In this document: positions 1-7,064 of the stretch, one piece after another
Layout of the letters: every line of letters starts with the position of its first letter
Numbering within the stretch: position 1 is the first letter of the stretch
Source of the DNA: Pyxidicoccus xibeiensis
Lineage (GTDB): Bacteria; Myxococcota; Myxococcia; Myxococcales; Myxococcaceae
DNA length: 64,000 nt
Reading direction: 5' to 3'
Assembly: GCF_024198175.1 (NCBI RefSeq)
Contig: NZ_JAJVKV010000005.1
Span: 310,001 to 374,000 of the forward strand
Program-made: the position numbers and the translations under genes
The notes under the pieces: model-generated
Databases searched by the model: none
The model's input: the letters and a program-made list of their open reading frames with translations, nothing else
What the model was told of the DNA's origin: nothing

Positions 1-915
1 GAGAAGAAGCTCGCGGCGCTCAGGGCCCTGTCGGCGAGCGGCGCGGTGGAGGTGTCCTCGGAGCTGGCGAGCCTCGAGAAGAAGGCGAAGAAGCTGGCGG
101 TGGAGATTTTCGGTTCGCTCACCCGCTGGCAGGTGGTGCAGCTGTCCCGCCATCCGTCGCGCCCGTTCTTCCTGGACTACGTCCAGCACCTCTTCACCGA
201 CTTCGTCGAGCTGTGCGGCGACCGGCACTTCGCGGATGACCGCTCCATCGTCGGGGGCTTCGCGCGCTTCGACGGCAGGCCCGTGCTGGTGCTGGGGCAC
301 CAGAAGGGGCGCAACACGAAGGAGAGCATGGAGCGCAACTTCGGCATGCCGCGCCCGGAGGGCTACCGCAAGGCCCGCCGGCTCATGGAGCTGGCCGAGC
401 GCTTCGGCAAGCCCATCCTCACCTTCGTGGACACCATGGGCGCCTACCCCGGAATGGATGCCGAGGAGCGCGGGCAGGCGGAGGCCATCGCCGTCAACCT
501 GGAGGTGATGAGCCGGCTGCGCGTGCCCATCATCTCCACCGTGATAGGGGAGGGTGGCTCGGGGGGCGCGCTGGCCATCGGCGTGGGCAACCGCGTGCTG
601 ATGCTGGAGAACAGCATCTACTCGGTCATCACCCCCGAAGGGTGTGCCTCCATCCTCTTCCGCGACGCGGCCCAGGCACCCCGGGCGGCGGATGCCCTGA
701 AGCTCACCGCGAAGGACCTGTCGGCGCTGAAGGTGCTGGACGAGGTGGTGCCGGAGCCGCTCGGAGGCGCGCACCGCGACCCGGCGAAGACGGCCGAGGC
801 ACTGGGCAAGGCGCTGCGCAAGCACCTGACCCAGCTGGCCGACCTGTCTCCCGAGGCGCTGGTGAAGGACCGCTACGAGAAGTTCCGCGCGTTCGGCGTC
901 TTCTCCGGGCGCTGA
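1..915 (+). CDS. accA: Acetyl-CoA carboxylase carboxyltransferase subunit alpha (5' end outside window)
   Basis: Alpha subunit of the carboxyltransferase that moves a carboxyl group from biotin-BCCP to acetyl-CoA to make malonyl-CoA, the first step of fatty-acid synthesis; cytoplasmic, partner of AccD. The frame is open from base 1, so the start lies upstream; a GTG at 46 is in frame but is an internal codon, because the residues before it match the coiled N-terminal part of AccA (LASLEKKAKKL, then SRHPSRPFFLDYV). Crotonase-fold signatures are clear: a TFVDTMGAYPGMDAEERGQ segment, and GEGGSGGALAIG, the oxyanion-hole glycine loop. 304 residues are visible of a family length of about 315-325, so only a few residues are missing. 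It ends at a strong hairpin facing a convergent gene. Identity is secure. Confidence 0.96.
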   Translation, partial: EKKLAALRALSASGAVEVSSELASLEKKAKKLAVEIFGSLTRWQVVQLSRHPSRPFFLDYVQHLFTDFVELCGDRHFADDRSIVGGFARFDGRPVLVLGHQKGRNTKESMERNFGMPRPEGYRKARRLMELAERFGKPILTFVDTMGAYPGMDAEERGQAEAIAVNLEVMSRLRVPIISTVIGEGGSGGALAIGVGNRVLMLENSIYSVITPEGCASILFRDAAQAPRAADALKLTAKDLSALKVLDEVVPEPLGGAHRDPAKTAEALGKALRKHLTQLADLSPEALVKDRYEKFRAFGVFSGR

Positions 916-972
916 GCGGCACCGCGGGCGCGGCACGCCACGCATTGCCCCTGCCCGGCGTCCAGCTGGAGC

Positions 973-1006
973 ACGGCGCCGCGGCCCGGAATGGCCGCGG
1001 CGCCGT
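973..1006. terminator. Perfect 14-bp inverted repeat between convergent genes
   Basis: Arms at 973-986 and 993-1006 are exact reverse complements (14 bp, almost all G and C) around a 6-base loop CGGAAT. It sits between the stop of accA and the stop of the convergent M16 gene, where a bidirectional terminator is expected. No clear T tract follows on either strand. Confidence 0.75.
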
Positions 1007-1019
1007 CACTTCACGACGC

Positions 1020-2462
1020 TCAGCGCAGCGGAGGCGGCAGCACCTTCAGCTGCGGCTTCACGACCTTCTGGTCACCGGCGATGACCACCGTCATGGCGTC
1101 CTGCTTCAGCGCGGTGCTGGCCAGCTGCCGCACCTGCTCCGGCGTCACGGCCATCACGTTCTGCACATAGTCCCGCAGGTAGGTGTCCGGCAGGCCGTGC
1201 AGGTCCACGAAGCGCAGCTGGTTGATGATGCCGCTGCGCGAGGAGTTCTGGAGCAGGAAGAAGCCCGCCAGGTAGTTCTGGACGTCCTTCAGCTCCTGCG
1301 CCGAAGGCGCCGTCTTGCGCAGCGAGTCCACCTCCTTGAGGATCTCCTTCAGGGACTCGCCCGTGACGGCGGTCGTCACGTCCGCCCGCTGCACCCAGTA
1401 CGCGTCCTTCACGTGCGTGGTGATGGCGCTGTTGGGCGAGTAGGAATAGCCCCTCTTCTCGCGGATGTTCGCGGTGATGCGCGAGCTGAAGTAGCCGCCC
1501 AGCATCGTGTTCAGGACCTCCTGCTTGACGTAGTCCGGGTGCGACGGAGGCAGCGCCTTCACGGCGACCCGCAGGGTGGACTGCACCGCGCCGGGCCGGT
1601 CGATGAGCTGCACCGACTTGGCCACCTGCTGCGTGGGCACGTTCTCCACTCGCGCCGGGCCGGCCTTCCAGCCGGAGAAGGCGTCTCGCACGGCCTTCTC
1701 CAGCTGGGCCGCGTCGTACCGGCCGACCACGTACAGCCGCGCCCGCGCCGCGCCGTAGTTCGCGTCGAAGTGCGCGCGCACCGTCTCCTGCGTGTACCCC
1801 TTCAGCATCTCCTCGGTCGGGAAGTAGCGGCCATAGGGATGCTGGTCGCCATAGATGGCGCGGAACAGCTGCTCGTCCGCGAGCACCTGCGGCTGGCTCT
1901 TGAAGATGGCCAGGTCGCGCAGCAGGTCTCCCTTCACGCGCTCCAGGTCCTCCTTGGGGAAGCGCGGGTTCTGGATGACGTCCGCGAGCAGCGACACCGC
2001 CTTCGGTCCCGACTCGGAGAGGACCTCGATGGCGAGGAACGTCTGGTCCGTGCTCGTCGTCTCGGAGAGGGGGCCTCCCAGCTTCGCGGCCTCCTGGGCC
2101 AGCTGCTGCGCGGAGCGGGTGGTGGTGCCCTCCAGCAGCAGCTTCGAGGTGAGGTCCGCCAGCCAGACCTCGTTCTGCTTCTCGTGGATGTTGCCGGTGT
2201 CGAGCACCAGCTGGAGGGCGACCTTCGGCACGTCGCCGTAGGGCACCAGGGAGACCTCGAGCCCGTTGTCGAGCTTGAACTCGGTGCGCTCCGGCAGCTT
2301 GAACGGCTTCGGCGCCGCCGCCGCGGGCGGAGCCTCCCTGGCAGGGGCGGCCTTGGCGGGAGCGGCCTTGGCGGGAGCGGCCGCGAGGACGGGCGTGGTG
2401 AGCAGCCCGAGCACCATCAGCGCGGGCGCGGCGAGGCGGGTGCGGAATGCGTGCGTGTTCAT
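1020..2462 (-). CDS. M16 family peptidase-like protein lacking the zinc motif, exported
   Basis: 480 residues with an N-terminal signal peptide (MNTHAFRTRL followed by a hydrophobic run ending in VLAAA), then an Ala/Lys/Pro linker and two M16-type halves. Where catalytic M16 proteins carry HxxEH, this protein has WLADL in the helix after TGNIHEKQNEV, so it cannot bind zinc in the usual way. The C-terminal half keeps the REKRGYSYS segment, the substrate-binding Arg/Tyr pair of non-catalytic M16 partners. I therefore call it the non-catalytic partner of the gene immediately upstream, as in two-chain periplasmic M16 enzymes. Start: the longer frame opens at 2501, but ATG 2462 begins the signal peptide and has GAGGAG about 9 bases before it. 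The upstream gene stops only 13 bp away, so the two are one operon. Confidence 0.9.
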   Translation of the reverse strand: MNTHAFRTRLAAPALMVLGLLTTPVLAAAPAKAAPAKAAPAREAPPAAAAPKPFKLPERTEFKLDNGLEVSLVPYGDVPKVALQLVLDTGNIHEKQNEVWLADLTSKLLLEGTTTRSAQQLAQEAAKLGGPLSETTSTDQTFLAIEVLSESGPKAVSLLADVIQNPRFPKEDLERVKGDLLRDLAIFKSQPQVLADEQLFRAIYGDQHPYGRYFPTEEMLKGYTQETVRAHFDANYGAARARLYVVGRYDAAQLEKAVRDAFSGWKAGPARVENVPTQQVAKSVQLIDRPGAVQSTLRVAVKALPPSHPDYVKQEVLNTMLGGYFSSRITANIREKRGYSYSPNSAITTHVKDAYWVQRADVTTAVTGESLKEILKEVDSLRKTAPSAQELKDVQNYLAGFFLLQNSSRSGIINQLRFVDLHGLPDTYLRDYVQNVMAVTPEQVRQLASTALKQDAMTVVIAGDQKVVKPQLKVLPPPLR

Positions 2463-2475
2463 GGTGGGCGGCTCC

Positions 2476-3933
2476 TCAGGGCGTCTTGGACGTGGCGGCA
2501 CTCTTCGCGGCGGGCGTCACCGTGAGAATCGTGCGGTTGTCGCGGCGCAGGTACTCGCGCGCCGTCTTCTGGATGAGCTCCGGCGTCACCTTCATCAGCT
2601 CGTCCTCCAGCCGGTTGATGCGCGCCGGGTCGTCGAAGAAGAGGGCGAACGAGGCGAGCAGGTCCGCGCGGCCGAAGCCGAGGAACCCCTCCATCTGCCC
2701 ATACAGGCGGGAGCGCGCCTTCACCCGCGCGCGCGCCAGCGTCTCCGCGTCGATGGGCCGGCTGCGCAGCTGCTCCACCGCTGCGTCGAACTCCTTCAGG
2801 AGGGTCTCCAGGGAGGTGTCCGCATCGTGGTAGAGGTACGCCGTCCACTGCATCGGGCCGTTGTAGTTCCAGTGGTTGCCGAGCAGGTTGACGCCGCCCT
2901 CCACCCCACCCGTCAGCCCCTTCTGCTGCACCAGCTGCTGGTAGAGCATGCTGTCGTTGCCCTGCAGCAGCACCTCGTCGACCAGCGCCATCGCGTAGTG
3001 CTCGGGCGTGCCCACCGGAGGCATGTGGTAGCCGATGGCGAGCGCCGGCCGCTGGGCGAGCGAGTCGTGCTTGTCGTGGCGCTTCTCCTTCTCCTGACGC
3101 GGCTCGGAGATGTCCGGCTGCGGCGGCTGCGGTACCGAGGGAATCGAGGAGAAGTACTTCTGCACCCAGCCCTTGGCCTGCTCGGGCTCGAAGTCACCCA
3201 CCAACACCAGCACGGCGTTGTTGGGGGCGTAGTACGTCTTGAAGAACGCGCTCACGTCCTCGAGCGTGGCCGCCTCCAGGTCCTTCAGGTCGCCGTAGAA
3301 GTTGTGCGCGTTGTACCAGTTGGTGTTCGCCACCTGCGGCATGTCCAGCCACGGGAAGCCGCCATAGGGCCGGTTGAGGACGTTGACCTTCACCTCGTTC
3401 ATCACCACGCCCTGCTGGTTCTTCAGGTTCTCCTGCGTCACCGCGAGGCCGCGCATGCGGTCGGCTTCCGCCCAGAGCATCGGCTCCAGCGCGTTGGCCG
3501 GGACGATTTCGAAGTAGTTGGTGAAGTCGAACCGGGTGGAGCCGTTGAGCACGCCGCCGTTCTTCTGGATGAGGCGGATGAACTCCATCTTCCCCAGGTT
3601 CTGTGAGCCCTGGAACATCATGTGCTCGAACAGGTGCGCGAAGCCCGTGCGGTCCTTGGGTTCGATGCGGAACCCGATGTTGTAATAGACGGCGATGACC
3701 GCCGTGGGCGCCGTGGTGTCCCGCGAGAGCACCACCTTCAAGCCGTTGTCGAGCTTGAAGTAGTCCACCGGGACCTGGAGCTTCTGCGCCGGAGCCGGCT
3801 CGGCGGGCTTGTCGGCCGGGGCCTGGGCCGCCGTCGTCGCGGGCGGCTCCGTCGTCTCGGGCTTCGGGGCTTCCTGTGTGGTCGCGCACCCGGTGAACGC
3901 GGCCAGTGCTACCGCTCCCAACAAGCTTCTCAT
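2476..3933 (-). CDS. M16 family zinc metalloprotease, lipoprotein
   Basis: 485 residues. The N-terminus (MRSLLGAVALAAFTGC) is a lipoprotein signal with Cys16 as the likely lipidated residue, followed by a Pro/Ala/Glu-rich linker to about residue 52. The catalytic M16 motif is present: His100, Glu103 and His104 in HLFEH, with the third zinc ligand most likely Glu180 in MNEVKV, the normal 76-residue spacing. An insulinase/PqqL-type fold with N- and C-terminal halves follows. It presumably degrades short peptides at the membrane together with the zinc-less partner encoded 13 bp downstream. ATG 3933 is chosen over the longer frame (to 4299) because of the lipobox and a GGGGAGG ribosome site 5 bases upstream. 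The 221-bp gap to the divergent gene at 4155 must hold its promoter; I see no clear boxes. Confidence 0.92.
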   Translation of the reverse strand: MRSLLGAVALAAFTGCATTQEAPKPETTEPPATTAAQAPADKPAEPAPAQKLQVPVDYFKLDNGLKVVLSRDTTAPTAVIAVYYNIGFRIEPKDRTGFAHLFEHMMFQGSQNLGKMEFIRLIQKNGGVLNGSTRFDFTNYFEIVPANALEPMLWAEADRMRGLAVTQENLKNQQGVVMNEVKVNVLNRPYGGFPWLDMPQVANTNWYNAHNFYGDLKDLEAATLEDVSAFFKTYYAPNNAVLVLVGDFEPEQAKGWVQKYFSSIPSVPQPPQPDISEPRQEKEKRHDKHDSLAQRPALAIGYHMPPVGTPEHYAMALVDEVLLQGNDSMLYQQLVQQKGLTGGVEGGVNLLGNHWNYNGPMQWTAYLYHDADTSLETLLKEFDAAVEQLRSRPIDAETLARARVKARSRLYGQMEGFLGFGRADLLASFALFFDDPARINRLEDELMKVTPELIQKTAREYLRRDNRTILTVTPAAKSAATSKTP

Positions 3934-4154
3934 CGGACCTCCCCTGGGGCATGGCTGCCCGTCGATGGACGGAGCCAGTACGGCGGTTGAAGTCACTCGA
4001 TTGCCAGAGTGCGGGGACCCCGGCAACTTCTCTCTCCGGACTAGCGTAGCGTGTCTGGGAATCCGACTGGAGGAGCCCCGTGCTGCGTGACGTCGAGGTG
4101 CTGCTGGAGAAGGCCCCTCCCGGCTGCGGCTGCTCCCGTTGATGGAGGGTGCCG

Positions 4155-4730
4155 ATGCGAATGCTGCCCCGACTTGCCTGTCCGTTGCTGACCCTGCTGC
4201 TCGCCGCCTGCGCGGGCATCGACGTGAGCACCCAGTACGACTCCAGCGCGGCGCGTGAGTCGGGCGGCTTCCGCACCTACGCCTGGGTGCCTCCTCCACC
4301 GGGCCAGGCCCCGCGCGTGTTCAGCGGCGACATGGACATCAGCGTCGAGAAGTCGGTGGACGCGTATCTCCAGGCCCGGGGCTACCAGCAGGTGGAGGCC
4401 AGTGCCTCTCCGAGCTTCCTCATCGACTGGGGAGGCGCCGTCTCCTCGAGGACGCGGTTGGTGCCGAGCATCGGCCGGGGCCCCGAGATGACTCCACGGC
4501 AGGGGATGAACCCCTATCCCAACGCGACGCCCCCTCCGTCCGGTCGCGAGTATTCGAAGGGCGTGCTGGACCTCGACATCATGGAGGCGAGGACGCAGAA
4601 GCTCGTGTGGCGCGGCACCGCCAGGGGAGACCTGCCCCCGGAGCCGCGTGCCGAGGAGGTCCAGGACTGGTTGAATGAGGCAGTCTCCAAGCTCCTCGGA
4701 GACTTCCGGGCCAGGGCCGGGAAGCGGTGA
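4155..4730 (+). CDS. DUF4136 family lipoprotein
   Basis: 191 residues. A short signal peptide ends in LLLAACAG, a good lipobox with Cys19. The mature part begins with the DUF4136 hallmark (DVSTQYD, then FRTYAWVPP) and carries later strands such as GVLDLDIMEARTQKLVWRGTARG, in which the protein is described as part of a family that sits in the periplasm or on the outer membrane and whose function is not known. ATG 4155 is preferred to a GTG at 4149 because GGAGGG lies 5 bases before it and overlaps the GTG. It ends 10 bp before the convergent LysR gene. The family call is firm, the function is not. Confidence 0.88.
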   Translation: MRMLPRLACPLLTLLLAACAGIDVSTQYDSSAARESGGFRTYAWVPPPPGQAPRVFSGDMDISVEKSVDAYLQARGYQQVEASASPSFLIDWGGAVSSRTRLVPSIGRGPEMTPRQGMNPYPNATPPPSGREYSKGVLDLDIMEARTQKLVWRGTARGDLPPEPRAEEVQDWLNEAVSKLLGDFRARAGKR

Positions 4731-4740
4731 CGCCGCCGAA

Positions 4741-5688
4741 TCACCGGGCCTTGCGTGCGGTGCCACGCTGTCCCGCCGGGGCGCGGACCTCGACGGGGGG
4801 CGGCGTCGAGTCCAGCGCCGCATAGCTGCGCGCCTCCGCGAGCAGCCACTCCCGGAACGCGACGAGCCCCGCGTGGTCGTCCGAGCGCGGTGGGTACACG
4901 AGGTGGTACGCCTTGTCGGACTTGAGGCGCTCGCTGAAGAGCGGCACGAGCAGGCCCGCCTTCACCAGCGGGCGCATCAGCGTCGAGCGGCCCAGGGCCA
5001 CGCCGAGCCCCTCCACCGCGGCACGGAGCATCGTCTCCGAGTCGTCGAAAGTGGCGACGAAGCGCCGGGGCGGCGTGCCGCCGTAGGTCTCGAACCAGCG
5101 GCTCCAGTTGCCCGCCGCGCTCAGCAGGGGGAAGCGCTCCAGCGTCCGCAGGGTGGGGCGCCCGAGCCGCTCGAGGAGCGCCGGGCTCGCCGAGGGCATC
5201 ACCCAGTCGTCGAACAGGTGCACCGTCCGCAGCCCCGGCCACTCCCCGTGTCCGAAGCGCAGGCCCGCGTCGATGCCGAGGTCTCTCTCGAAGTCCACCA
5301 GGTCCGCGGTCGACTGCAGGTTGATCTCCAGCCGCGGATGCAGGTCGACGAAGCCTGGCAGGCGCGGCACCAGCCAGCTCGTCGCGAACGAGGGCAGCAC
5401 CGTGATTGTCAGCACGTCATCGCGGCGGGCGCGGTACGGCCGCATCGCCTGCTCTATCGCCTCCAGGTGCTCGGCGACGCGCTCGAACAGTCGCTGTCCG
5501 TCGGCGGTCAGCTCGACGCCGCGCGCCTTGCGCACGAAGAGCCGCTGGCCGAGCTGCTCCTCCAGGCCGCGAATCTGGTGGCTCAACGCGCTGACTGTCA
5601 GGTGAAGCGACTGCGCCGCGTGTGAAAGGTTGCCGTGGCGCGCGGCGGCCACGAAGCCCTGCAGGGCATACAGCGAAGGGCGGGACAT
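4741..5688 (-). CDS. LysR family transcriptional regulator
   Basis: 315 residues. The N-terminal winged helix-turn-helix (residues 1-60: LYALQGFVAAARHGNLSHAAQ and LTVSALSHQIRGLEEQLGQRLF) is typical of LysR, of the GcvA-like branch. The C-terminal co-inducer domain of two Rossmann-like lobes follows; the last 20 residues form a basic tail. It most likely controls a divergent gene and itself from the 139-bp gap to the ATG at 5828, where two matching TTGA-N7-TCAA dyads lie. The only divergent candidate target is a small open frame of doubtful integrity, so its real target may have been lost or lie elsewhere. Effector unknown. Confidence 0.93.
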   Translation of the reverse strand: MSRPSLYALQGFVAAARHGNLSHAAQSLHLTVSALSHQIRGLEEQLGQRLFVRKARGVELTADGQRLFERVAEHLEAIEQAMRPYRARRDDVLTITVLPSFATSWLVPRLPGFVDLHPRLEINLQSTADLVDFERDLGIDAGLRFGHGEWPGLRTVHLFDDWVMPSASPALLERLGRPTLRTLERFPLLSAAGNWSRWFETYGGTPPRRFVATFDDSETMLRAAVEGLGVALGRSTLMRPLVKAGLLVPLFSERLKSDKAYHLVYPPRSDDHAGLVAFREWLLAEARSYAALDSTPPPVEVRAPAGQRGTARKAR

Positions 5689-5701
5689 ACCGGTGGGACC
5701 C

Positions 5702-5780
5702 TTGAGGGAAGTTCAACTCAGGCTTGCAAAATCATCGCTTTTTCGCCGGAGAGGATGTCCCTACCTTGAGCTGCGTTCAA
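5702..5780. promoter_or_regulatory. Two LysR-type dyads upstream of the LysR gene
   Basis: TTGAGGGAAGTTCAA at 5702-5716 and TTGAGCTGCGTTCAA at 5766-5780 share TTGAG, a 5-base variable core and GTTCAA, that is TTGA-N7-TCAA. Their starts are 64 bp apart, about six helical turns. Paired dyads between a LysR gene and a divergent gene are the standard arrangement of recognition and activation half-sites. Sites seen directly; binding inferred. Confidence 0.6.
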
Positions 5781-5827
5781 CAAGACGAGCACATCCCGCC
5801 CGTCGCGACGACCGCGAGGAGCAGCAT

Positions 5828-6031
5828 ATGAACATCTACAAGGGACTGTTGATGGCGGGGGGCTACCTGACCCGCGTGGACGCCACGGATGACGAAGGGC
5901 GGGGGCAGCTCACCGCGGCACCGGATTCCTGCCCGCCTCCTGGCGGTGGTGGCCGGGCGGCCCTTCGGGGTGGCTCCCGCTCCGCGCCGGCCGTGCTCAG
6001 CGGGGAGGCTGGCGGCCTGGCTTGCGGATGA
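5828..6031 (+). CDS. Small hypothetical protein, possibly a remnant, divergent from LysR
   Basis: 67 codons beginning MNIYKGLLMAGGYLTRVDATDDEG, with AGGA 7 bases before the ATG. The first 10 residues resemble the start of short proteins I remember next to GcvA-like LysR regulators in other proteobacteria, but after about residue 25 the sequence turns into Pro/Gly/Arg/Ala-rich text typical of a frame that is no longer under selection. Another frame is open from 5889 to 6098 over the same stretch. A frameshift or recent decay is therefore likely. Position and the two dyads upstream suggest it is, or was, the regulator's target. Confidence 0.4.
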   Translation: MNIYKGLLMAGGYLTRVDATDDEGRGQLTAAPDSCPPPGGGGRAALRGGSRSAPAVLSGEAGGLACG

Positions 6032-6059
6032 AGCTGAGGGAATGCAGCACCTGGACGCC

Positions 6060-6087
6060 GTCGACGGGCGGAAGACCGCCCGTCGAC
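6060..6087 (-). terminator. Perfect 12-bp hairpin after the small peptide gene
   Basis: Arms 6060-6071 and 6076-6087 are exact reverse complements around the loop AAGA. It begins 16 bases after the stop of the 20-codon peptide gene read leftward, as expected of a terminator, though no T run follows. Confidence 0.65.
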
Positions 6088-6103
6088 AGCCCAGCTAGCA
6101 GAA

Positions 6104-6166
6104 CTACAGGGCGAGGACGCCGCCGCACGCACGGGGACCGCCACGGACCTTGGTCTGGATCTTCAT
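6104..6166 (-). CDS. 20-residue peptide gene (MKIQTKVRGG leader-like start)
   Basis: A 20-codon frame starting ATG 6166 and ending TAG at 6104-6106. The product starts MKIQTKVRGG and ends CGGVLAL, with a single Cys14. It has AGGAGAAG 3 bases before the ATG, a sigma-70-like promoter about 75 bases upstream and a perfect 12-bp hairpin 16 bases downstream, so all parts of a transcription unit are present around a frame too short for ordinary gene finders. The opening K-hydrophobic-Q-T-K-V-R-G-G recalls very short myxobacterial and related peptides beginning MK(I/V)(Q/K)TxV(R/K)(A/G)G that I know only as hypothetical. It could be a signal, a modified peptide precursor, a toxin, or simply a leader peptide. 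Expression and role are inferred. Confidence 0.55.
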   Translation of the reverse strand: MKIQTKVRGGPRACGGVLAL

Positions 6167-6242
6167 GATCTTCTCCTGGTGGGTTGCTTCGTTGACTCCA
6201 GCGCGTGTCGGGAGCAGCTCCCTTCACGCGTGGAGGGCCACC

Positions 6243-6271
6243 AGTAGAGGAAGAACACGCGAGGCCGTCAA
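6243..6271 (-). promoter_or_regulatory. Sigma-70-like promoter of the small peptide gene
   Basis: Read leftward: TTGACG (6271-6266), a 17-base spacer, then TCTACT (6248-6243), matching 5/6 and 4/6 of the consensus boxes. Start of transcription would be near 6236, giving a leader of about 70 bases to the ATG at 6166. The rest of 6167-6329 shows nothing else I can name. Confidence 0.5.
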
Positions 6272-6329
6272 CGGGCTCGTGTGTTTTCTGCGTCAGATGG
6301 ACAACGGCACGACACGTTGGCGCACGGCG

Positions 6330-6419
6330 TCACCGGAGGCAGACGGCTTCGACGTTGTTGCCATCCGGGTCCAGCAGGAACGCGGCGGAGCCGCTCGGGC
6401 GGTGGCGGCGGGCGCCTAG
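6330..6419 (-). pseudogene. C-terminal remnant of a glyoxalase/VOC family gene
   Basis: Read leftward, about 29 codons end with GSAAFLLDPDGNNVEAVCLR and a TGA at 6330-6332. The DPDGNN(V/I)E(A/L) segment is the C-terminal metal-ligand strand of many VOC (glyoxalase/dioxygenase) proteins, including the ligand Glu. No VOC sequence precedes it: upstream the frame runs straight into the end of the DUF2911 gene, which overlaps it in another frame. It is thus a stump left by deletion or by insertion of the neighbour. It is not the paralogue of the intact VOC gene at 39249, whose C-terminus reads differently. Confidence 0.65.
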
Positions 6420-7000
6420 CCCTTCTTCGCCGGGCGCACGGGCACGGAGACCTGGGTGTTCTCCCAGGAGATGTTCAGCGCGGTGCCCTTGTCATCGAAG
6501 GCGATGGTGAGCGCCTCGTAGGTGTCCGCGGACTTCTTCGCCGGCACGTCCACGCGCAGGACGTCGTTGTCCTTGTTGTACTTGTAGGCGCCCCACTGGC
6601 CCACGTCCTTGTTGACGATGAGCGTCCACTTGTCGGCCTGGGGAATGGCGAAGAGCGAGTAGGTGCCGGCCGGGAGCTTCTTGCCAGCGAACTCGATGTC
6701 CGCGGTCGCGGTGAGCTCCGTGGCGGCGTTCGCACCCAGGCGCCACACCTCGCCCTGCGGCACCAGCTTGCCGAAGATGACGCGCTTCTGGCCGGTCTTC
6801 GGGTCCTGGAGGCGGGGCGAGCCGTAGGTCACCTTCACGTACGTGGCGTCATCCAGCTTCTTGGCCGCCATCTGGAGCGGGCTGGCGGGGGCCTTCTCGG
6901 GCGGAATGGACTTCTGCGCCAGGGCCGGCGTGGCCGCGAGGAACGCGAGCGCGGCCAGGGTGGGCAGGCTCAGGCGCGACGTCAGTCGAAAGTTCGTCAT
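6416..7000 (-). CDS. DUF2911 domain exported protein
   Basis: 194 residues with a cleavable signal peptide (MTNFRLTSRL then a hydrophobic run ending PALAQ). The body matches the DUF2911 family: KVTYGSPRLQDPKTGQKRVIFGKLVPQGEVWRLGANAATEL, then KLPAGTYSLFAIP and WTLIVNKDVGQWGAYKYNKDND. The family is periplasmic, beta-rich and of unknown function; a C-terminal NISWEN strand completes it. ATG 7000 is chosen over the longer frame because it starts the signal peptide and has GAGGGA 7 bases upstream. Its 3' end overlaps the VOC stump. Likely monocistronic or the second gene after the nucleotidyltransferase-like gene 65 bp upstream. Confidence 0.9.
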   Translation of the reverse strand: MTNFRLTSRLSLPTLAALAFLAATPALAQKSIPPEKAPASPLQMAAKKLDDATYVKVTYGSPRLQDPKTGQKRVIFGKLVPQGEVWRLGANAATELTATADIEFAGKKLPAGTYSLFAIPQADKWTLIVNKDVGQWGAYKYNKDNDVLRVDVPAKKSADTYEALTIAFDDKGTALNISWENTQVSVPVRPAKKG

Positions 7001-7064
7001 GGGTTGAATCCCTCTGTCTGGAGGAGTGGGCGAAGCGGCGACGGAACCTATCATCCCCGTCTTT

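Noticed and set aside
5889..6098. A 69-codon plus-strand frame beginning at 5889
   Set aside because: It overlaps the small LysR-divergent frame, lacks a ribosome site, runs through the terminator-like hairpin and has low-complexity sequence.
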